The notes: generated by a model from the sequence alone, not told the origin. A stretch of DNA of 64,000 nucleotides from Neolewinella aurantiaca (GCF_008014675.1 NZ_VOXD01000006.1:8521-72520); one strand, 5' to 3'; shown: positions 36,741 to 46,172, numbered from the stretch's first letter. A program made the numbers and translations.

Positions 36741-36755
36741 TGGCACGTTTCTGGC
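36741..36755 (+). promoter_or_regulatory. Sigma-54 (-24/-12) promoter of the ABC efflux operon
   Basis: TGGCACG-tttc-TGGC matches the consensus TGGCACGnnnnTTGC at every position but one, with the required GG-to-GC spacing. A sigma-54-type regulator lies in the same operon. The predicted start is about 36767, a base before the ATG at 36768, so the transcript would be nearly leaderless. Confidence 0.7.
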
Positions 36756-36767
36756 TGAGCAATTGGC

Positions 36768-38015
36768 ATGGATCGCAAAATCGACAAATCTGCCATTAAT
36801 AGAAAGCGCAACGGGCGCATCCTGAAGTGGACGTTACTTTCCGTCGCGGTAGTAACTCTTGCGTGGTTTGGCCTTAGGGCATTGCGGCCCTCGGCCGACG
36901 AGGGCAACCTGCGCTTTGCAATCGTTGAGACCGGAGACGTCCTCAACACCATCAACGCAACAGCGCTGGTATTGCCCGCTTTCGAAGAACAGGTTAACGC
37001 CCCCGTGGCCACTACCATTAAGGAAGTGATTCTGACGGCGGGGACGCAGGTGCAAAGCGGGGATATCCTGCTTCGTCTCGACCGCGAGTACGTCGGTCTT
37101 CAGCTCGACGGACGGCGCGACCAGCTGGCACTCAAGGAGAACAGCATCGGGCTGCTGCAACTGGAATACGACAGGGACCTCAAAGAACTGGGCTTCGATG
37201 CCGAGATCAAAGAACTGCAACTTGCCGAAGCCGAAGCCCGCCTGGGCGATGCCCGCCGTCTCCTGAAAGTTGGCGGCGCAACCGAAGAAGAGGTTGAAGC
37301 TGCAGAACTGGCCGTGAAGATCACCAGGCTTGAAGCCGAAAAGCTGAACAATCAGCTCGCTTACAGCCGCAACAGCCTCGCTGGCCGCGAGCGGAAGCTG
37401 CAACTTGAAGTCGGGATGGAAGAAAAAGAGGTTCAGCAACTGAGCCGTAAACTCCGCGAAACCGACGTCCGGGCACCCCGTGCCGGGGTGGTTACGTGGG
37501 TAAACGAGAACCTCGGCCAGCAAGTTGCCGAAGGCGCGCCTCTGGCGCGCATCGCTAACCTGGGTCGCTACAAAATTGAAGGCTCCTGTTCAGACCGGTA
37601 CGCCGAGCAACTCTCAGTTGGCATGCCCGTCGAACTACGTCTGCCCAAAGCAAAACTCTCCGGTATCCTGACCGACATCCTCCCCGAAGTAACCAACAAC
37701 ACCATCCGCTTCCGGGTGGAGCTGGACGACTCCTCCGACGAAAACCTGCGCCCCAACCTCCGCGCCGAACTGAACGTGATCACCGACAAGCGTGAAGGCG
37801 CCCTGCGGGTTAAAAACGGACAGGCATTTCGGGGCGGCAAGCGGCAATCGGTATTCGTGGTACGTGGCAACGAAGCCATCCGGACAGAAATCCGAACCGG
37901 CCTCCGCAACGGAGACTTTGTCGAAATAGAGAGCGGGCTAAAGGCCGGCGATAAGATCGTCATCTCCGACACTGAAGAATACGAACGAATGAGCAGTTTT
38001 CAATTAAGTCAATAA
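36768..38015 (+). CDS. HlyD-family periplasmic adaptor of an ABC efflux system (415 aa)
   Basis: MacA-like membrane fusion protein. One N-terminal membrane helix (about residues 20-38), a lipoyl half at VNAPVATTIKEVILTAGTQV, a long coiled-coil hairpin (about 110-230, rich in E, L, K and R), the second lipoyl half (VRAPRAGVVTWVNENLGQQV) and beta-barrel domains to the C-terminus. It is the first gene of a five-gene efflux operon with TolC, ATPase and two permeases and is preceded by a sigma-54 promoter. A 20-mer copy at 37037 encodes the AGTQVQ turn. No downstream ATG gives an intact membrane helix, so the ATG is kept despite the missing leader. Confidence 0.9.
   Translation: MDRKIDKSAINRKRNGRILKWTLLSVAVVTLAWFGLRALRPSADEGNLRFAIVETGDVLNTINATALVLPAFEEQVNAPVATTIKEVILTAGTQVQSGDILLRLDREYVGLQLDGRRDQLALKENSIGLLQLEYDRDLKELGFDAEIKELQLAEAEARLGDARRLLKVGGATEEEVEAAELAVKITRLEAEKLNNQLAYSRNSLAGRERKLQLEVGMEEKEVQQLSRKLRETDVRAPRAGVVTWVNENLGQQVAEGAPLARIANLGRYKIEGSCSDRYAEQLSVGMPVELRLPKAKLSGILTDILPEVTNNTIRFRVELDDSSDENLRPNLRAELNVITDKREGALRVKNGQAFRGGKRQSVFVVRGNEAIRTEIRTGLRNGDFVEIESGLKAGDKIVISDTEEYERMSSFQLSQ
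37037..37056 (-). repeat. Dispersed 20-mer-like copy inside the adaptor gene
   Basis: GGCGGGGACGCAGGTGCAAA on plus is the reverse motif. It coincides with a conserved adaptor turn (AGTQVQSG), so partial coincidence is possible. Confidence 0.55.
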
Positions 38016-38162
38016 CAACGCTCTGTTCCCCGATCCATCCAGACAAGACGAGGCCGGTTCCCCCCCCCTAAAGAAAAGACAATGAATAACCACAAATTAC
38101 CAGCGTTGCTTCCCGAAACATCCGCCTTCCCCTTCATTACTCCGGGAAAGGAAGGTAGCTTG

Positions 38163-39620
38163 ATGGTGAAAATACTCCCGGTGATATTTGCCCTGCTCTT
38201 TTCAACCGTTTTTTGCACCTGCGTTCGCGCCCAGGAAACCGTCACGCTTGAAATGCTTCAGGAGCAGGCCGCCGCTTCAGCTATCAATGTGCTTACCGCG
38301 CGCCAGCAACTGGACGCCGCAAAACTGGAGCTGGACGCTTACGGCTTTGGCCTGAAGCCCCGCTTAGACCTGGTTGCCAACTTCCCTAACTACTTCCGCA
38401 CCAGCAGCGAGGTTTCTCAGGACGACGGTACCGTTGCCTTCCGCGAAGTAGAACTCAACAACTCTTTTGTGGGCCTGTTTGCCAGCCAGCAGATCGCCTC
38501 CACCGGAGGAACCATCAGCCTGGAAAGCCGCCTGCAACGCACCGATAATTTTGTGCAGGACAATAAGTTTTACAACGGCTCTCCATTGCGTCTTACCTAC
38601 CGCCAGCCCATTTTGGCGTTCAACGCCCTGAAGTGGGATCGCAAGCTGCTGCCGCTGCAGGTAACGGTGAACGAGCGCGAGCTTACCGCCGCCCGGGCCG
38701 GTGCGGCCCTGGAGGCTACCGACCGCTTCTTCGACCTCGTCTCGGCCGATCAGGAACGCCGCATCGCCGAAGTGAACAAGGCTGCCAACGAGCAACTCTA
38801 TACCGTTGCGCAGGAACGATACGAACTCGGCAAAATCAACCGTGGAGACCTGGTACAGCTCCGGCTCGAACTTACTAGTGCTGAGCAAAACCTGCTGCGG
38901 GCCCGGCGCCTCGTTGGTGCAGCCTCTGCGGCCATTTACCGCCTTCTGGGAAAAGCCTACGATATGATTCTGCTGCGCCCTGAGCTGCCCGAAACAGAGG
39001 TAAAAACCAACATCGACACCAAACGGGCGCTTTCCTTGATGCAACACCGCCGACCGGAAATTCTTGCCGCTCAACAGCAAACGCTGGAAGCAGAACGGGA
39101 AGAAGACCGCGTCCGGCGGGACCTCGGCCCGCGGATCGACGTAGAAGCAGGCTTCGGCTTTGTGCGCAACGACGAAGAACTTTCCCCGATCTATTCGGAC
39201 CCTAAGAACGAACGGATCCTAAGCGTCAACCTTACTCTGCCAATTCTGGATTGGGGTGAGCGCAAAGCGCTCACCAAACGCGCAGCATCCGCACGTGACC
39301 TCGCCGAGGAGGTCGCCCGCCGTACGGAACTGGAATTGGGTACAGAACTCGTTCAGTTGCTCGAACAGTGGAAAACGGTACAGGAAGAACTTCGCCTGGC
39401 TACCCAAATAAAAGACCTCGCAACCGAACGCTTCGAGATCAGTAAAGAGAGCTACGAACTGGGCGCTATCCCCCTTTCTCAACTCACCCTGGCCCAGCAG
39501 GCCCGGGACCAGAACACCCGGGCCTACGCCAGTACGCTGCGCGCCTACTGGTTTACTTACGCACAACTGGCCCGGCTTACGCTCTGGGACTTCATAAACG
39601 ATAAGCCGTTAGGAGACTAG
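38163..39620 (+). CDS. TolC family outer-membrane protein of the ABC efflux system (485 aa)
   Basis: Outer-membrane channel. Signal peptide from the ATG at 38163, ending FCTCVRAQ. Two OEP-fold repeats follow with long helices (about 50-230 and 260-450). The conserved PILDWGERKALTKRAASA lies near residue 360. A longer frame starts at 38082, but that start would place 27 polar residues before the signal. The operon ATPase gene follows by 46 bases. The signal-peptide end is coded by a 20-mer copy (38211-38232). Confidence 0.9.
   Translation: MVKILPVIFALLFSTVFCTCVRAQETVTLEMLQEQAAASAINVLTARQQLDAAKLELDAYGFGLKPRLDLVANFPNYFRTSSEVSQDDGTVAFREVELNNSFVGLFASQQIASTGGTISLESRLQRTDNFVQDNKFYNGSPLRLTYRQPILAFNALKWDRKLLPLQVTVNERELTAARAGAALEATDRFFDLVSADQERRIAEVNKAANEQLYTVAQERYELGKINRGDLVQLRLELTSAEQNLLRARRLVGAASAAIYRLLGKAYDMILLRPELPETEVKTNIDTKRALSLMQHRRPEILAAQQQTLEAEREEDRVRRDLGPRIDVEAGFGFVRNDEELSPIYSDPKNERILSVNLTLPILDWGERKALTKRAASARDLAEEVARRTELELGTELVQLLEQWKTVQEELRLATQIKDLATERFEISKESYELGAIPLSQLTLAQQARDQNTRAYASTLRAYWFTYAQLARLTLWDFINDKPLGD
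38211..38232 (+). repeat. Dispersed 20-mer copy (TolC signal peptide)
   Basis: Consensus match with nn = TT: TTGCACCTGCG then TTCGCGCCC. It encodes CTCVRA just before the signal-peptidase site. Confidence 0.8.
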
Positions 39621-39666
39621 CTCCGGTTCTTCAATTCTTCACTCCTGGTTTACAAATTCAACCGCC

Positions 39667-40332
39667 ATGATAGAAATACAAAACGTTACCAAAGCCTACC
39701 GTACCGACACAATCGAGACCATTGCGCTGCATAACATGAACCTGTCCGTTCCGAGCGGTGAGTTCCTGAGTATTATGGGGCCCTCGGGCTGCGGTAAATC
39801 CACGTTGCTCAACATCATGGGCCTGATTGACGAGCCAACCGAAGGCACCGTCAGCCTTGCCGGGAAGCCCATTACGGGCTACAACGGTAAGCAGATCGCC
39901 CGCTTCCGCAACGAGCAACTCGGCTTCATCTTCCAGAGCTTTCATCTCATCAACGACCTTTCGGTGGTCGACAACGTGGAGTTGCCGCTGCTGTACCGCA
40001 AAGTGGGTGGCAAAGAGCGTCGGCGGCTCGCACTCGAGGCACTCGCGCACGTGGGCCTCAGCAACCGGGCCACGCACTTTCCCAACCAACTTTCAGGCGG
40101 GCAAAAACAGCGCGTCGCCATCGCCAGAGCGATTGTTGGCCGCCCCAACATCATTCTGGCCGATGAGCCTACGGGGAACCTGGACAGCCACATGGGCGAC
40201 GAAATAATGGACATCCTTCTGAAACTCAACGCTGAGCTGGGCACCACTATCGTGATGGTAACCCACGACGAGCGGATGGCCAAGAAAACCCACCGGTTGG
40301 TACGCCTCAGCGACGGCGAGCGGGTGAGTTGA
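39667..40332 (+). CDS. ABC transporter ATP-binding protein, MacB/LolD type (221 aa)
   Basis: Cytosolic ATPase driving the FtsX-type permeases. All motifs are present: Walker A GPSGCGKST (about residue 37), Q-loop FIFQSFHLIND, signature LSGGQKQRVAIARA, Walker B IILADEPTGNLD and H-loop MVTHDE. Length is standard for this subfamily. It precedes two permease genes and follows the TolC gene, so the whole set resembles a MacAB-TolC pump split across separate chains. Confidence 0.95.
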   Translation: MIEIQNVTKAYRTDTIETIALHNMNLSVPSGEFLSIMGPSGCGKSTLLNIMGLIDEPTEGTVSLAGKPITGYNGKQIARFRNEQLGFIFQSFHLINDLSVVDNVELPLLYRKVGGKERRRLALEALAHVGLSNRATHFPNQLSGGQKQRVAIARAIVGRPNIILADEPTGNLDSHMGDEIMDILLKLNAELGTTIVMVTHDERMAKKTHRLVRLSDGERVS

Positions 40333-40394
40333 TATGCGACAAACAACATGTGATATTTGATACGCGATTTTGACTACCACCACAATTAGCCGCC

Positions 40395-41708
40395 ATGTTT
40401 AAGAACTATTTACTTCTCTCCCTGAAGGTCCTGAAGCGCAAGCCGTTCTACACCTTCATCAGCCTGTTCGGCATCAGCTTCACGCTGATGATCCTGATGC
40501 TGCTGACCTCGCTCTTCGATGCAACCCTGGGCGACAACCAGCCCCTGACACACCGTGACCGGCTGGTGATCGTCCCCATGCTTGAGCGCACCCGTACCGA
40601 AACCGATACGATCATGAAGATCGACACGCTCGCGACCAGCTACGACACCACCTACACGTACGAAGATGACATCGTCTCGACGTCTAACGGGCCGATGAGC
40701 TACAAATTCGTAACCGAGAACCTCACCAAACTCGAAGAAGCAGAACACTACGCCTTCTGGAACGATGGCTACCATCAGGATGGCTACCTCGACGGACGTA
40801 AGTTTTCCTTCGGGGCCTACTACGTCAACGCTGGCTACTGGGATGTTTTCGACTTTAAATTTCTGCACGGCAGCCGGCTCAACGAACAGGACGATGAGGG
40901 TGCAAACAAAGTCGTAGTCATTACCGACAAAGCGGCGAAAACCTACTTCGGGGAAGCAACCGCCAGCGTAATCGGGCAAGAGATGCAACTTGGTGCGGAG
41001 ACCTTCCGGGTGCGGGGTATTGTTGCCCGCCCGTTGTCTGACAGCCCGATGTTTGCGGGCGATGTGTTCTTCCCCATCACCAGGGTAGACCAGCGGGAAA
41101 TTGACAGCGATGACGTGAGCGGCGGGTTTGGCGCCGCCTTTCTCACCTCCACCTCCGGGCGTAGGGAGGCCCTCAAAAACGAACTCACCTTCCTGGGCGA
41201 CAACTACGATATGTCCGGCGTCGAGTTTTACGACAAGATGCGACTGTTCAACGCTACCTTCTACGAAGGCTACGCCCGGGGGATCCTGCAAGAAGAAGAC
41301 GGTAGTAAAGCCCTGCGGCTGCTTTTTATACCGGTAGTTCTGCTTATCCTCCTCTTTGTGGCTTTACCGCTACTCAACCTGGTGAACCTCAACATCAGCC
41401 GGGTTTACGAGCGGAAGGCTGAGATAGGAGTCCGGAAAGCATTCGGTGCCAACGGCAGCGATATCCTGTACCAGTTCATTTTCGAGAACCTCGTCCTGAC
41501 CTTCATCGGTGGTGTAATCGGGGTCCTGCTGGCCATTGCTCTGATCTCGTACGTGAATACCAATGATTTGCTCGGGATTACCCGCCTGTCTTATTCGTAC
41601 GAAGTCTTTTTCTACTTCCTGGTTGTAATCGTTCTCTTTGGTTTCCTTTCAGGAATCCTGCCGGCCTACCGGATGAGCAGAACCAACGTAGCCGATTCGC
41701 TGCGCTAG
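40395..41708 (+). CDS. ABC transporter permease, FtsX/MacB type (437 aa)
   Basis: One N-terminal helix (about residues 17-39), a large periplasmic MacB-like domain (about 40-305) and three C-terminal helices (about 310-330, 365-385 and 402-424) form the standard MacB topology without a fused ATPase. The motif VYERKAEIGVRKAFGANGSDI follows the second helix, as is typical of FtsX coupling helices. It is one of two permeases in the operon, likely forming a heterodimer with the next gene. Confidence 0.9.
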   Translation: MFKNYLLLSLKVLKRKPFYTFISLFGISFTLMILMLLTSLFDATLGDNQPLTHRDRLVIVPMLERTRTETDTIMKIDTLATSYDTTYTYEDDIVSTSNGPMSYKFVTENLTKLEEAEHYAFWNDGYHQDGYLDGRKFSFGAYYVNAGYWDVFDFKFLHGSRLNEQDDEGANKVVVITDKAAKTYFGEATASVIGQEMQLGAETFRVRGIVARPLSDSPMFAGDVFFPITRVDQREIDSDDVSGGFGAAFLTSTSGRREALKNELTFLGDNYDMSGVEFYDKMRLFNATFYEGYARGILQEEDGSKALRLLFIPVVLLILLFVALPLLNLVNLNISRVYERKAEIGVRKAFGANGSDILYQFIFENLVLTFIGGVIGVLLAIALISYVNTNDLLGITRLSYSYEVFFYFLVVIVLFGFLSGILPAYRMSRTNVADSLR

Positions 41709-41795
41709 GGAAGCAGGCAGCCAGCCCCCTCGGCTACCAGTTCCTGATGCACCCGCAAACGAACCAAATTCCCAACGATCCAAACTACCAATCTT

Positions 41796-42974
41796 ATGTT
41801 CCGCCACCTGCTAAAACTAATGTGGAATAAGCGCCGCGCCAACAGCATGATATTCCTTGAAATATTGCTCGCCTTCGTGGTCTTATTTGGTGTATTTGCC
41901 TTTGTTTTCTACAACATGGACCGCTACCGGTCTCCGCTCGGGTTCAATTACGAGCAAACCATCGGTATCCGGATGGATTTTGACGACGAGTTGGATTCGC
42001 TGGCCGTCATCGAGTTACAAAACCGGATTCATCGTGAGATGATCGCGATGCCTAACGTGGAAGCCGCCAGCTTCATCGGGCCGGTAAACCCCTTTGGTGG
42101 CAATACCTGGCAAACTGGCACTGAGGTAAACGGTCAGCAGATCAGAACGCAAATGCTTTTTGCCGACTACCGCTTCGGGGAAACCGCAGAGGTGACGATG
42201 ACGGACGGGCACTGGTTTACCGAGGACGACATGAAGGGAAAGTATATCCCTACCGTAGTGAATGCAGAGTTTAAGCGCAGGTATTTTCCTGACGTTGAAT
42301 CGATCGTAGACTCGGTATTCGACATCAATGGCGAACATATCGTTGTGGGAGTAACTGGAGACTTCAAGTACAAGAGCAATTTTGCCGAGAACTTTCCTCT
42401 CACCTTCTACCCCCAGATGGAGCGGCTCGGGGAAGGCGACCCTTACGAAATGATGGTCGTCCGCCTGCGCCCCAACACGATGGCCGAAACAGAAGAGGAC
42501 ATCTTCAACCTGCTCGTCGACAATACCAAGAACACCGAAGTCGTAATCTGGAGCATGGCTAAAGACCGGAATAAAGCCAACCGGCCGGTTATGATTCCGA
42601 TGGTTATCCTGCTTGTCATTTCCGGCTTTTTGCTCATCAACATAGCGCTCGGCCTGTTCGGGGTGCTCTTCACTCAAATCAACCGTCGGCGGGCAGAGAT
42701 CGGGCTGCGCAAGGCGATGGGAGCCACTTCAGGGCAAGTTACGCTGCAGTTCGTACTCGAGATTCTGATCGTGACGGTGATGGCATTATTACTCGGAGCA
42801 TTCTTTGCCGTACAGGTTCCGCTCCTCGAGCTTACGCCAATCCCCGGTAAATTTTTCTATTACGGCATTCTCGCGGCAGTCACCATCATTGCGGTCATCG
42901 TTTTGCTGTGCTCCTTTTTGCCCAGCCGCCAGGCGGCGGGTATGCATCCCGCAAATGTTTTGCACGAAGAGTAA
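41796..42974 (+). CDS. ABC transporter permease, FtsX/MacB type, second subunit (392 aa)
   Basis: Same topology as its neighbour: N-terminal helix (about residues 18-40), periplasmic domain and three C-terminal helices (from about 267). The coupling motif is INRRRAEIGLRKAMGATSGQV. Somewhat shorter, with a different periplasmic domain. Presumed partner of the preceding permease. The 87-base gap between them holds no gene. Confidence 0.9.
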   Translation: MFRHLLKLMWNKRRANSMIFLEILLAFVVLFGVFAFVFYNMDRYRSPLGFNYEQTIGIRMDFDDELDSLAVIELQNRIHREMIAMPNVEAASFIGPVNPFGGNTWQTGTEVNGQQIRTQMLFADYRFGETAEVTMTDGHWFTEDDMKGKYIPTVVNAEFKRRYFPDVESIVDSVFDINGEHIVVGVTGDFKYKSNFAENFPLTFYPQMERLGEGDPYEMMVVRLRPNTMAETEEDIFNLLVDNTKNTEVVIWSMAKDRNKANRPVMIPMVILLVISGFLLINIALGLFGVLFTQINRRRAEIGLRKAMGATSGQVTLQFVLEILIVTVMALLLGAFFAVQVPLLELTPIPGKFFYYGILAAVTIIAVIVLLCSFLPSRQAAGMHPANVLHEE

Positions 42975-43019
42975 CCTCCTCCGTGCAACCCTACTCACTA
43001 ACCAAAAGACTTTTCCAGC

Positions 43020-43391
43020 ATGAAGTATATTCTTGTTCTTCTCCTCAGCCTTAACCTCACCACGCTTTCCGCACAATCATCCAGCCAATCGGTATCTGAA
43101 GTCAGCTCAGACGACGGGTATCTGTTTGCGGTAAAACTCGATAAGCAGCAAAAACAAAAACTGCTTTCGGCCTTCGAAAAGATTACCGGTAACGAATTAA
43201 ATGTGAAAGTGACCGGTTTACTAGTCGAGGAATACGAAAACGGTACCGTTGTGGAACTCAACACCCGCAAAAACCGACTATCCGTAAATTACAGCGGCAC
43301 CAACGAGACCGCGAAGCAGGAAGCCCGTAAATTGGCCGTAGCCATTCAGGACATCCTCAACCTTGCACCTGCGCCCGCGCCGCCTCATTAG
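43020..43391 (+). CDS. Small exported protein of unknown function (123 aa)
   Basis: Not recognised. A signal peptide (MKYILVLLLSLNLTTLSAQ) is followed by about 100 polar residues with a lysine-rich helix (KLDKQQKQKLLSAFEKI) and a beta-rich half. It sits inside the efflux operon, 45 bases after the second permease and 77 bases before the regulator start. A periplasmic accessory or sensor role is possible but not shown. The last residues, LAPAPAPPH, are coded by a 20-mer copy, so the C-terminus may have been extended by it. Confidence 0.65.
   Translation: MKYILVLLLSLNLTTLSAQSSSQSVSEVSSDDGYLFAVKLDKQQKQKLLSAFEKITGNELNVKVTGLLVEEYENGTVVELNTRKNRLSVNYSGTNETAKQEARKLAVAIQDILNLAPAPAPPH
43363..43381 (+). 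repeat. Dispersed 20-mer copy at a gene end
   Basis: TTGCACCTGCGCCCGCGCC, an exact consensus match. It supplies the last codons of the small exported gene. Confidence 0.85.
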
Positions 43392-43468
43392 CAGGTAGTC
43401 GCTGTCTTACCGCTCTTCGTTACTTGTTTCGTCTGTACGGCGGCACTACCAATTACATCCCACCAATT

Positions 43469-44833
43469 ATGCCCCACAAAATCCTTATCATCGACGATGA
43501 CACCATGGTGTCCACCAGTTTGGAGCTCCTGCTCAAACGGGCTGGCTACGGTGTAAAAAGTGTGTCCCGCCCGGCAGAAGCGTTGCCCGCCATTGCGGAG
43601 CAGCGACCATCGTTGGTGCTGTTGGATATGAACTTTACGATAGACACCAGCGGAAAGGACGGGATGGCTCTGCTGAAGCGCATCCTGGGGAAACACCCCA
43701 ACCTGCCGGTGATTCAGATGACGGGCTGGGCGACCGTCCAGCTGGCCGTGGAAGGCATGAAAGCGGGTGCGCGCGACTTCATCGCCAAGCCCTGGGACAA
43801 CCGGGAGTTACTCAACGCAGTAGCCATTCAGGTCGATAAATTTCCGGTATGGCATGATTTTTTGGGCGCGGACGCAGGTGCAGGGAAAGTAAGCGACAGC
43901 AACACTCCTTTCGCGGGCATCATCGGTGAATCGGCGGCGCTCACTTCCGTCCTCGAGCAGGCAAAAAGGGTAGCTCCTACCCACGCTTCTGTCCTCATCA
44001 CCGGCGAAAGCGGTACCGGCAAAGAATTGGTCGCCGAGGCCATTCACCTTGCCTCTCAGCGGGCGGGGAAGCCTTTCGTGGCCGTAAACCTTGGTGGTGT
44101 ACCGAAAGGTTTGTTTGAGAGTGAGCTCTTCGGCCACAAAGCCGGGGCCTTCACCGATGCCCGGACCGACCGTCAGGGGCGTTTCGAGCTCGCCGAAGGC
44201 GGCACCCTGTTCCTCGATGAAATCGGAGATTTGGACCTGGCCGCTCAGGTAAAACTGTTGCGCGTACTTCAGGAGCGCCAGTACGAGCGCCTCGGTGAGA
44301 GCAAGGCGCGGAAGACAGATGTACGCATTTTATCAGCAACCAGCAGGGACCTGCAGAGCATGGTCGCCGCAGGAACTTTTCGCGAAGACCTGCTCTACCG
44401 CATCAACCTCATCCACCTGCACCTCCCGCCCCTGCGGGAGCGCCCCGACGACATTCTGCCCCTGGCCGAGCACTTCCTGGCCGGAGCTAAAAAACGCTAC
44501 GAAAGGCCACAACTTGAGTTGGGCCGGGAGGCTAAGTCATGGCTTCGCCGCCAGGCTTTCCCCGGCAACATCCGTCAATTGCAAAACCTGGTGGAGCGCA
44601 CCGCAATCCTCGCACCGGCTACCGTTGTCCAGGTCGAGGACATCGACAAGGGCCAGTCGATGGCGTCCGACAAAGCCTTCGCCCCCGGCGGCATGACACT
44701 AGAGGAAATGGAGATCAAGATGATAAAAGCAGCCCTGGGCCGCCACGGCGGAGAGATTGCTGCCACCGCACGGGAACTGGGCCTTACCCGCGCCGCGCTG
44801 TACCGGCGGATCGAGAAGCACGGGATTGGTTAG
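43469..44833 (+). CDS. Sigma-54-dependent response regulator, NtrC type (454 aa)
   Basis: Enhancer-binding activator. The receiver domain (about 1-125) has IIDDD, the phospho-acceptor in LVLLDMNF and the KPW lysine. The AAA+ domain (about 150-390) has Walker A GESGTGKE, Walker B GGTLFLDEIGDL and GAFTDA in the loop that touches sigma-54 (a known variant of GAFTGA). The C-terminus is a Fis-type helix-turn-helix (IAATARELGLTRAALYRRI). Start at 43469 gives a normal receiver N-terminus; the frame is open 15 codons earlier. The linker LGADAGAG is coded by a 20-mer copy. It likely drives the sigma-54 promoter at 36741. Confidence 0.93.
   Translation: MPHKILIIDDDTMVSTSLELLLKRAGYGVKSVSRPAEALPAIAEQRPSLVLLDMNFTIDTSGKDGMALLKRILGKHPNLPVIQMTGWATVQLAVEGMKAGARDFIAKPWDNRELLNAVAIQVDKFPVWHDFLGADAGAGKVSDSNTPFAGIIGESAALTSVLEQAKRVAPTHASVLITGESGTGKELVAEAIHLASQRAGKPFVAVNLGGVPKGLFESELFGHKAGAFTDARTDRQGRFELAEGGTLFLDEIGDLDLAAQVKLLRVLQERQYERLGESKARKTDVRILSATSRDLQSMVAAGTFREDLLYRINLIHLHLPPLRERPDDILPLAEHFLAGAKKRYERPQLELGREAKSWLRRQAFPGNIRQLQNLVERTAILAPATVVQVEDIDKGQSMASDKAFAPGGMTLEEMEIKMIKAALGRHGGEIAATARELGLTRAALYRRIEKHGIG
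43864..43882 (-). repeat. Dispersed 20-mer copy (receiver-AAA linker)
   Basis: GGGCGCGGACGCAGGTGCA on plus, a near-perfect reverse copy. It falls in the interdomain linker of the response regulator. Confidence 0.8.
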
Positions 44834-44858
44834 CTTGCATACGTAAAAGAAAAGTCTC

Positions 44859-46172
44859 TTGTCCTCTTCCATCAAATACATCCTCTACCTGACCGTGCTG
44901 CACCTTGCACTCGGCGTACTGGCATATTACCAGTTCAGGGGAAACGGGGCCTACGTGCTCGCGGCCGAAGTATTGTTGCTTGGTTCGGGGTACATCGCGC
45001 TGCGCATTTACCGGTCACTGATTTCGCCCTTGCGGTTACTGGGGCAGGGCGCCGCAGCACTCGAAGACAAAGACTTTTCGGTAAAGCTGATGCCCACCGG
45101 AAGCTTCGAGATGGACCGTATCGTGAAGGTTTACAACAACATGATCGATCAGCTGCGGGAGGAGCGAATCAGTGGACGACAACAGGAGGTATTTCTGGAT
45201 CGTCTCCTCCGGGCAGCGGAGCTGGGCGTTGTTGTCCTCAATTACGACGGGGAGGTGGCAAGTATGAACCCCTGGATGGAAGCCCAATGCCAGGACCCCG
45301 CCTTCTACACTGCCATTCTTGAACCCGCTCTGCACCCGCCTTCGGGCCAGGAGGAAAAGGAAGACAACGAAAAACTGCCGCAACAAGCGACCACCACCGT
45401 GCGTACCGGCCCCGGCAACCGCCGCTACCATATCGAACGATCCGGGTTTGTAGACCGCGGATTTGAGCGCGGATTCCTGATCGTACAAGACGTAACGACC
45501 GACCTGATGACCGCCGAGAAAGAAGCCTACGGAAAGGTGATCCGGATGATGGCCCACGAAGTCAACAACTCCAACGCAGCAATTATTTCGGTGCTGCGCA
45601 GTTTACTCGAAGCCGCCACGGAAGGTGAAAGTGAGCTCCCGGAACTAAGCAAAGATTACCTGCCCGCCGTGATCGGGCGAGCGGAGAACATGACCGTGTT
45701 TATGCGCAATTTTGCGCGCGTCGTCCGCCTGTCTTCCCCTAACCGCAAGCGGACCGACCTCAACCAGCTCCTGCGTCGGACCGGCGAAGTGATGGGCCCC
45801 ATCCTGCGGGAGAACAACATCAGTCTCAGCTACGAGCTTGCGCCCTCCGAGGTCATTGTCAGCGCCGATCCCGCCCAACTCGAGCAGGTTATCATCAACG
45901 CACTTACCAACGCACGGGAAAGTATCGGCTCCGGAGGGAACATTCTTATTTCCAGCTCCTCTTTTCCAGCTGGCTTTGTCGTTGCCGACGACGGCCCCGG
46001 AATACCAGCCCCCGCCGCGGGCGATGTTTTCACACCGTTTTTCAGTACAAAACCGACCGGGCAGGGCGTCGGCCTGACGCTTACCAGAGAAATTCTGGAA
46101 GCGCACGGGGCCAGGTACGGCCTGGCAACTGAGGAAGACGGCTGGACACGGCTCAGGGTGGTATTTGGCTAA
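44859..46172 (+). CDS. Sensor histidine kinase (437 aa, TTG start)
   Basis: Partner kinase of the preceding regulator. Two membrane helices near the N-terminus (about 4-20 and 28-48), a HAMP-like segment, a PAS-like region (RAAELGVVVLNYDGEVASMN), the phospho-accepting MMAHEVNNSNAAIISV (His near residue 230) and a HATPase domain with NALTNARESIGSGG, DDGPGI and GQGVGLTLTREI. HEVNN is a recognised H-box variant. It starts 25 bases after the regulator stop; TTG is the only start codon that keeps the first helix. Confidence 0.9.
   Translation: MSSSIKYILYLTVLHLALGVLAYYQFRGNGAYVLAAEVLLLGSGYIALRIYRSLISPLRLLGQGAAALEDKDFSVKLMPTGSFEMDRIVKVYNNMIDQLREERISGRQQEVFLDRLLRAAELGVVVLNYDGEVASMNPWMEAQCQDPAFYTAILEPALHPPSGQEEKEDNEKLPQQATTTVRTGPGNRRYHIERSGFVDRGFERGFLIVQDVTTDLMTAEKEAYGKVIRMMAHEVNNSNAAIISVLRSLLEAATEGESELPELSKDYLPAVIGRAENMTVFMRNFARVVRLSSPNRKRTDLNQLLRRTGEVMGPILRENNISLSYELAPSEVIVSADPAQLEQVIINALTNARESIGSGGNILISSSSFPAGFVVADDGPGIPAPAAGDVFTPFFSTKPTGQGVGLTLTREILEAHGARYGLATEEDGWTRLRVVFG

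Noticed and set aside
42846-42969. Sigma-54-like boxes elsewhere in the efflux operon
   Set aside because: No other TGGC-N8-GC arrangement with correct spacing was found ahead of the later operon genes, so one promoter in front is the simplest view.
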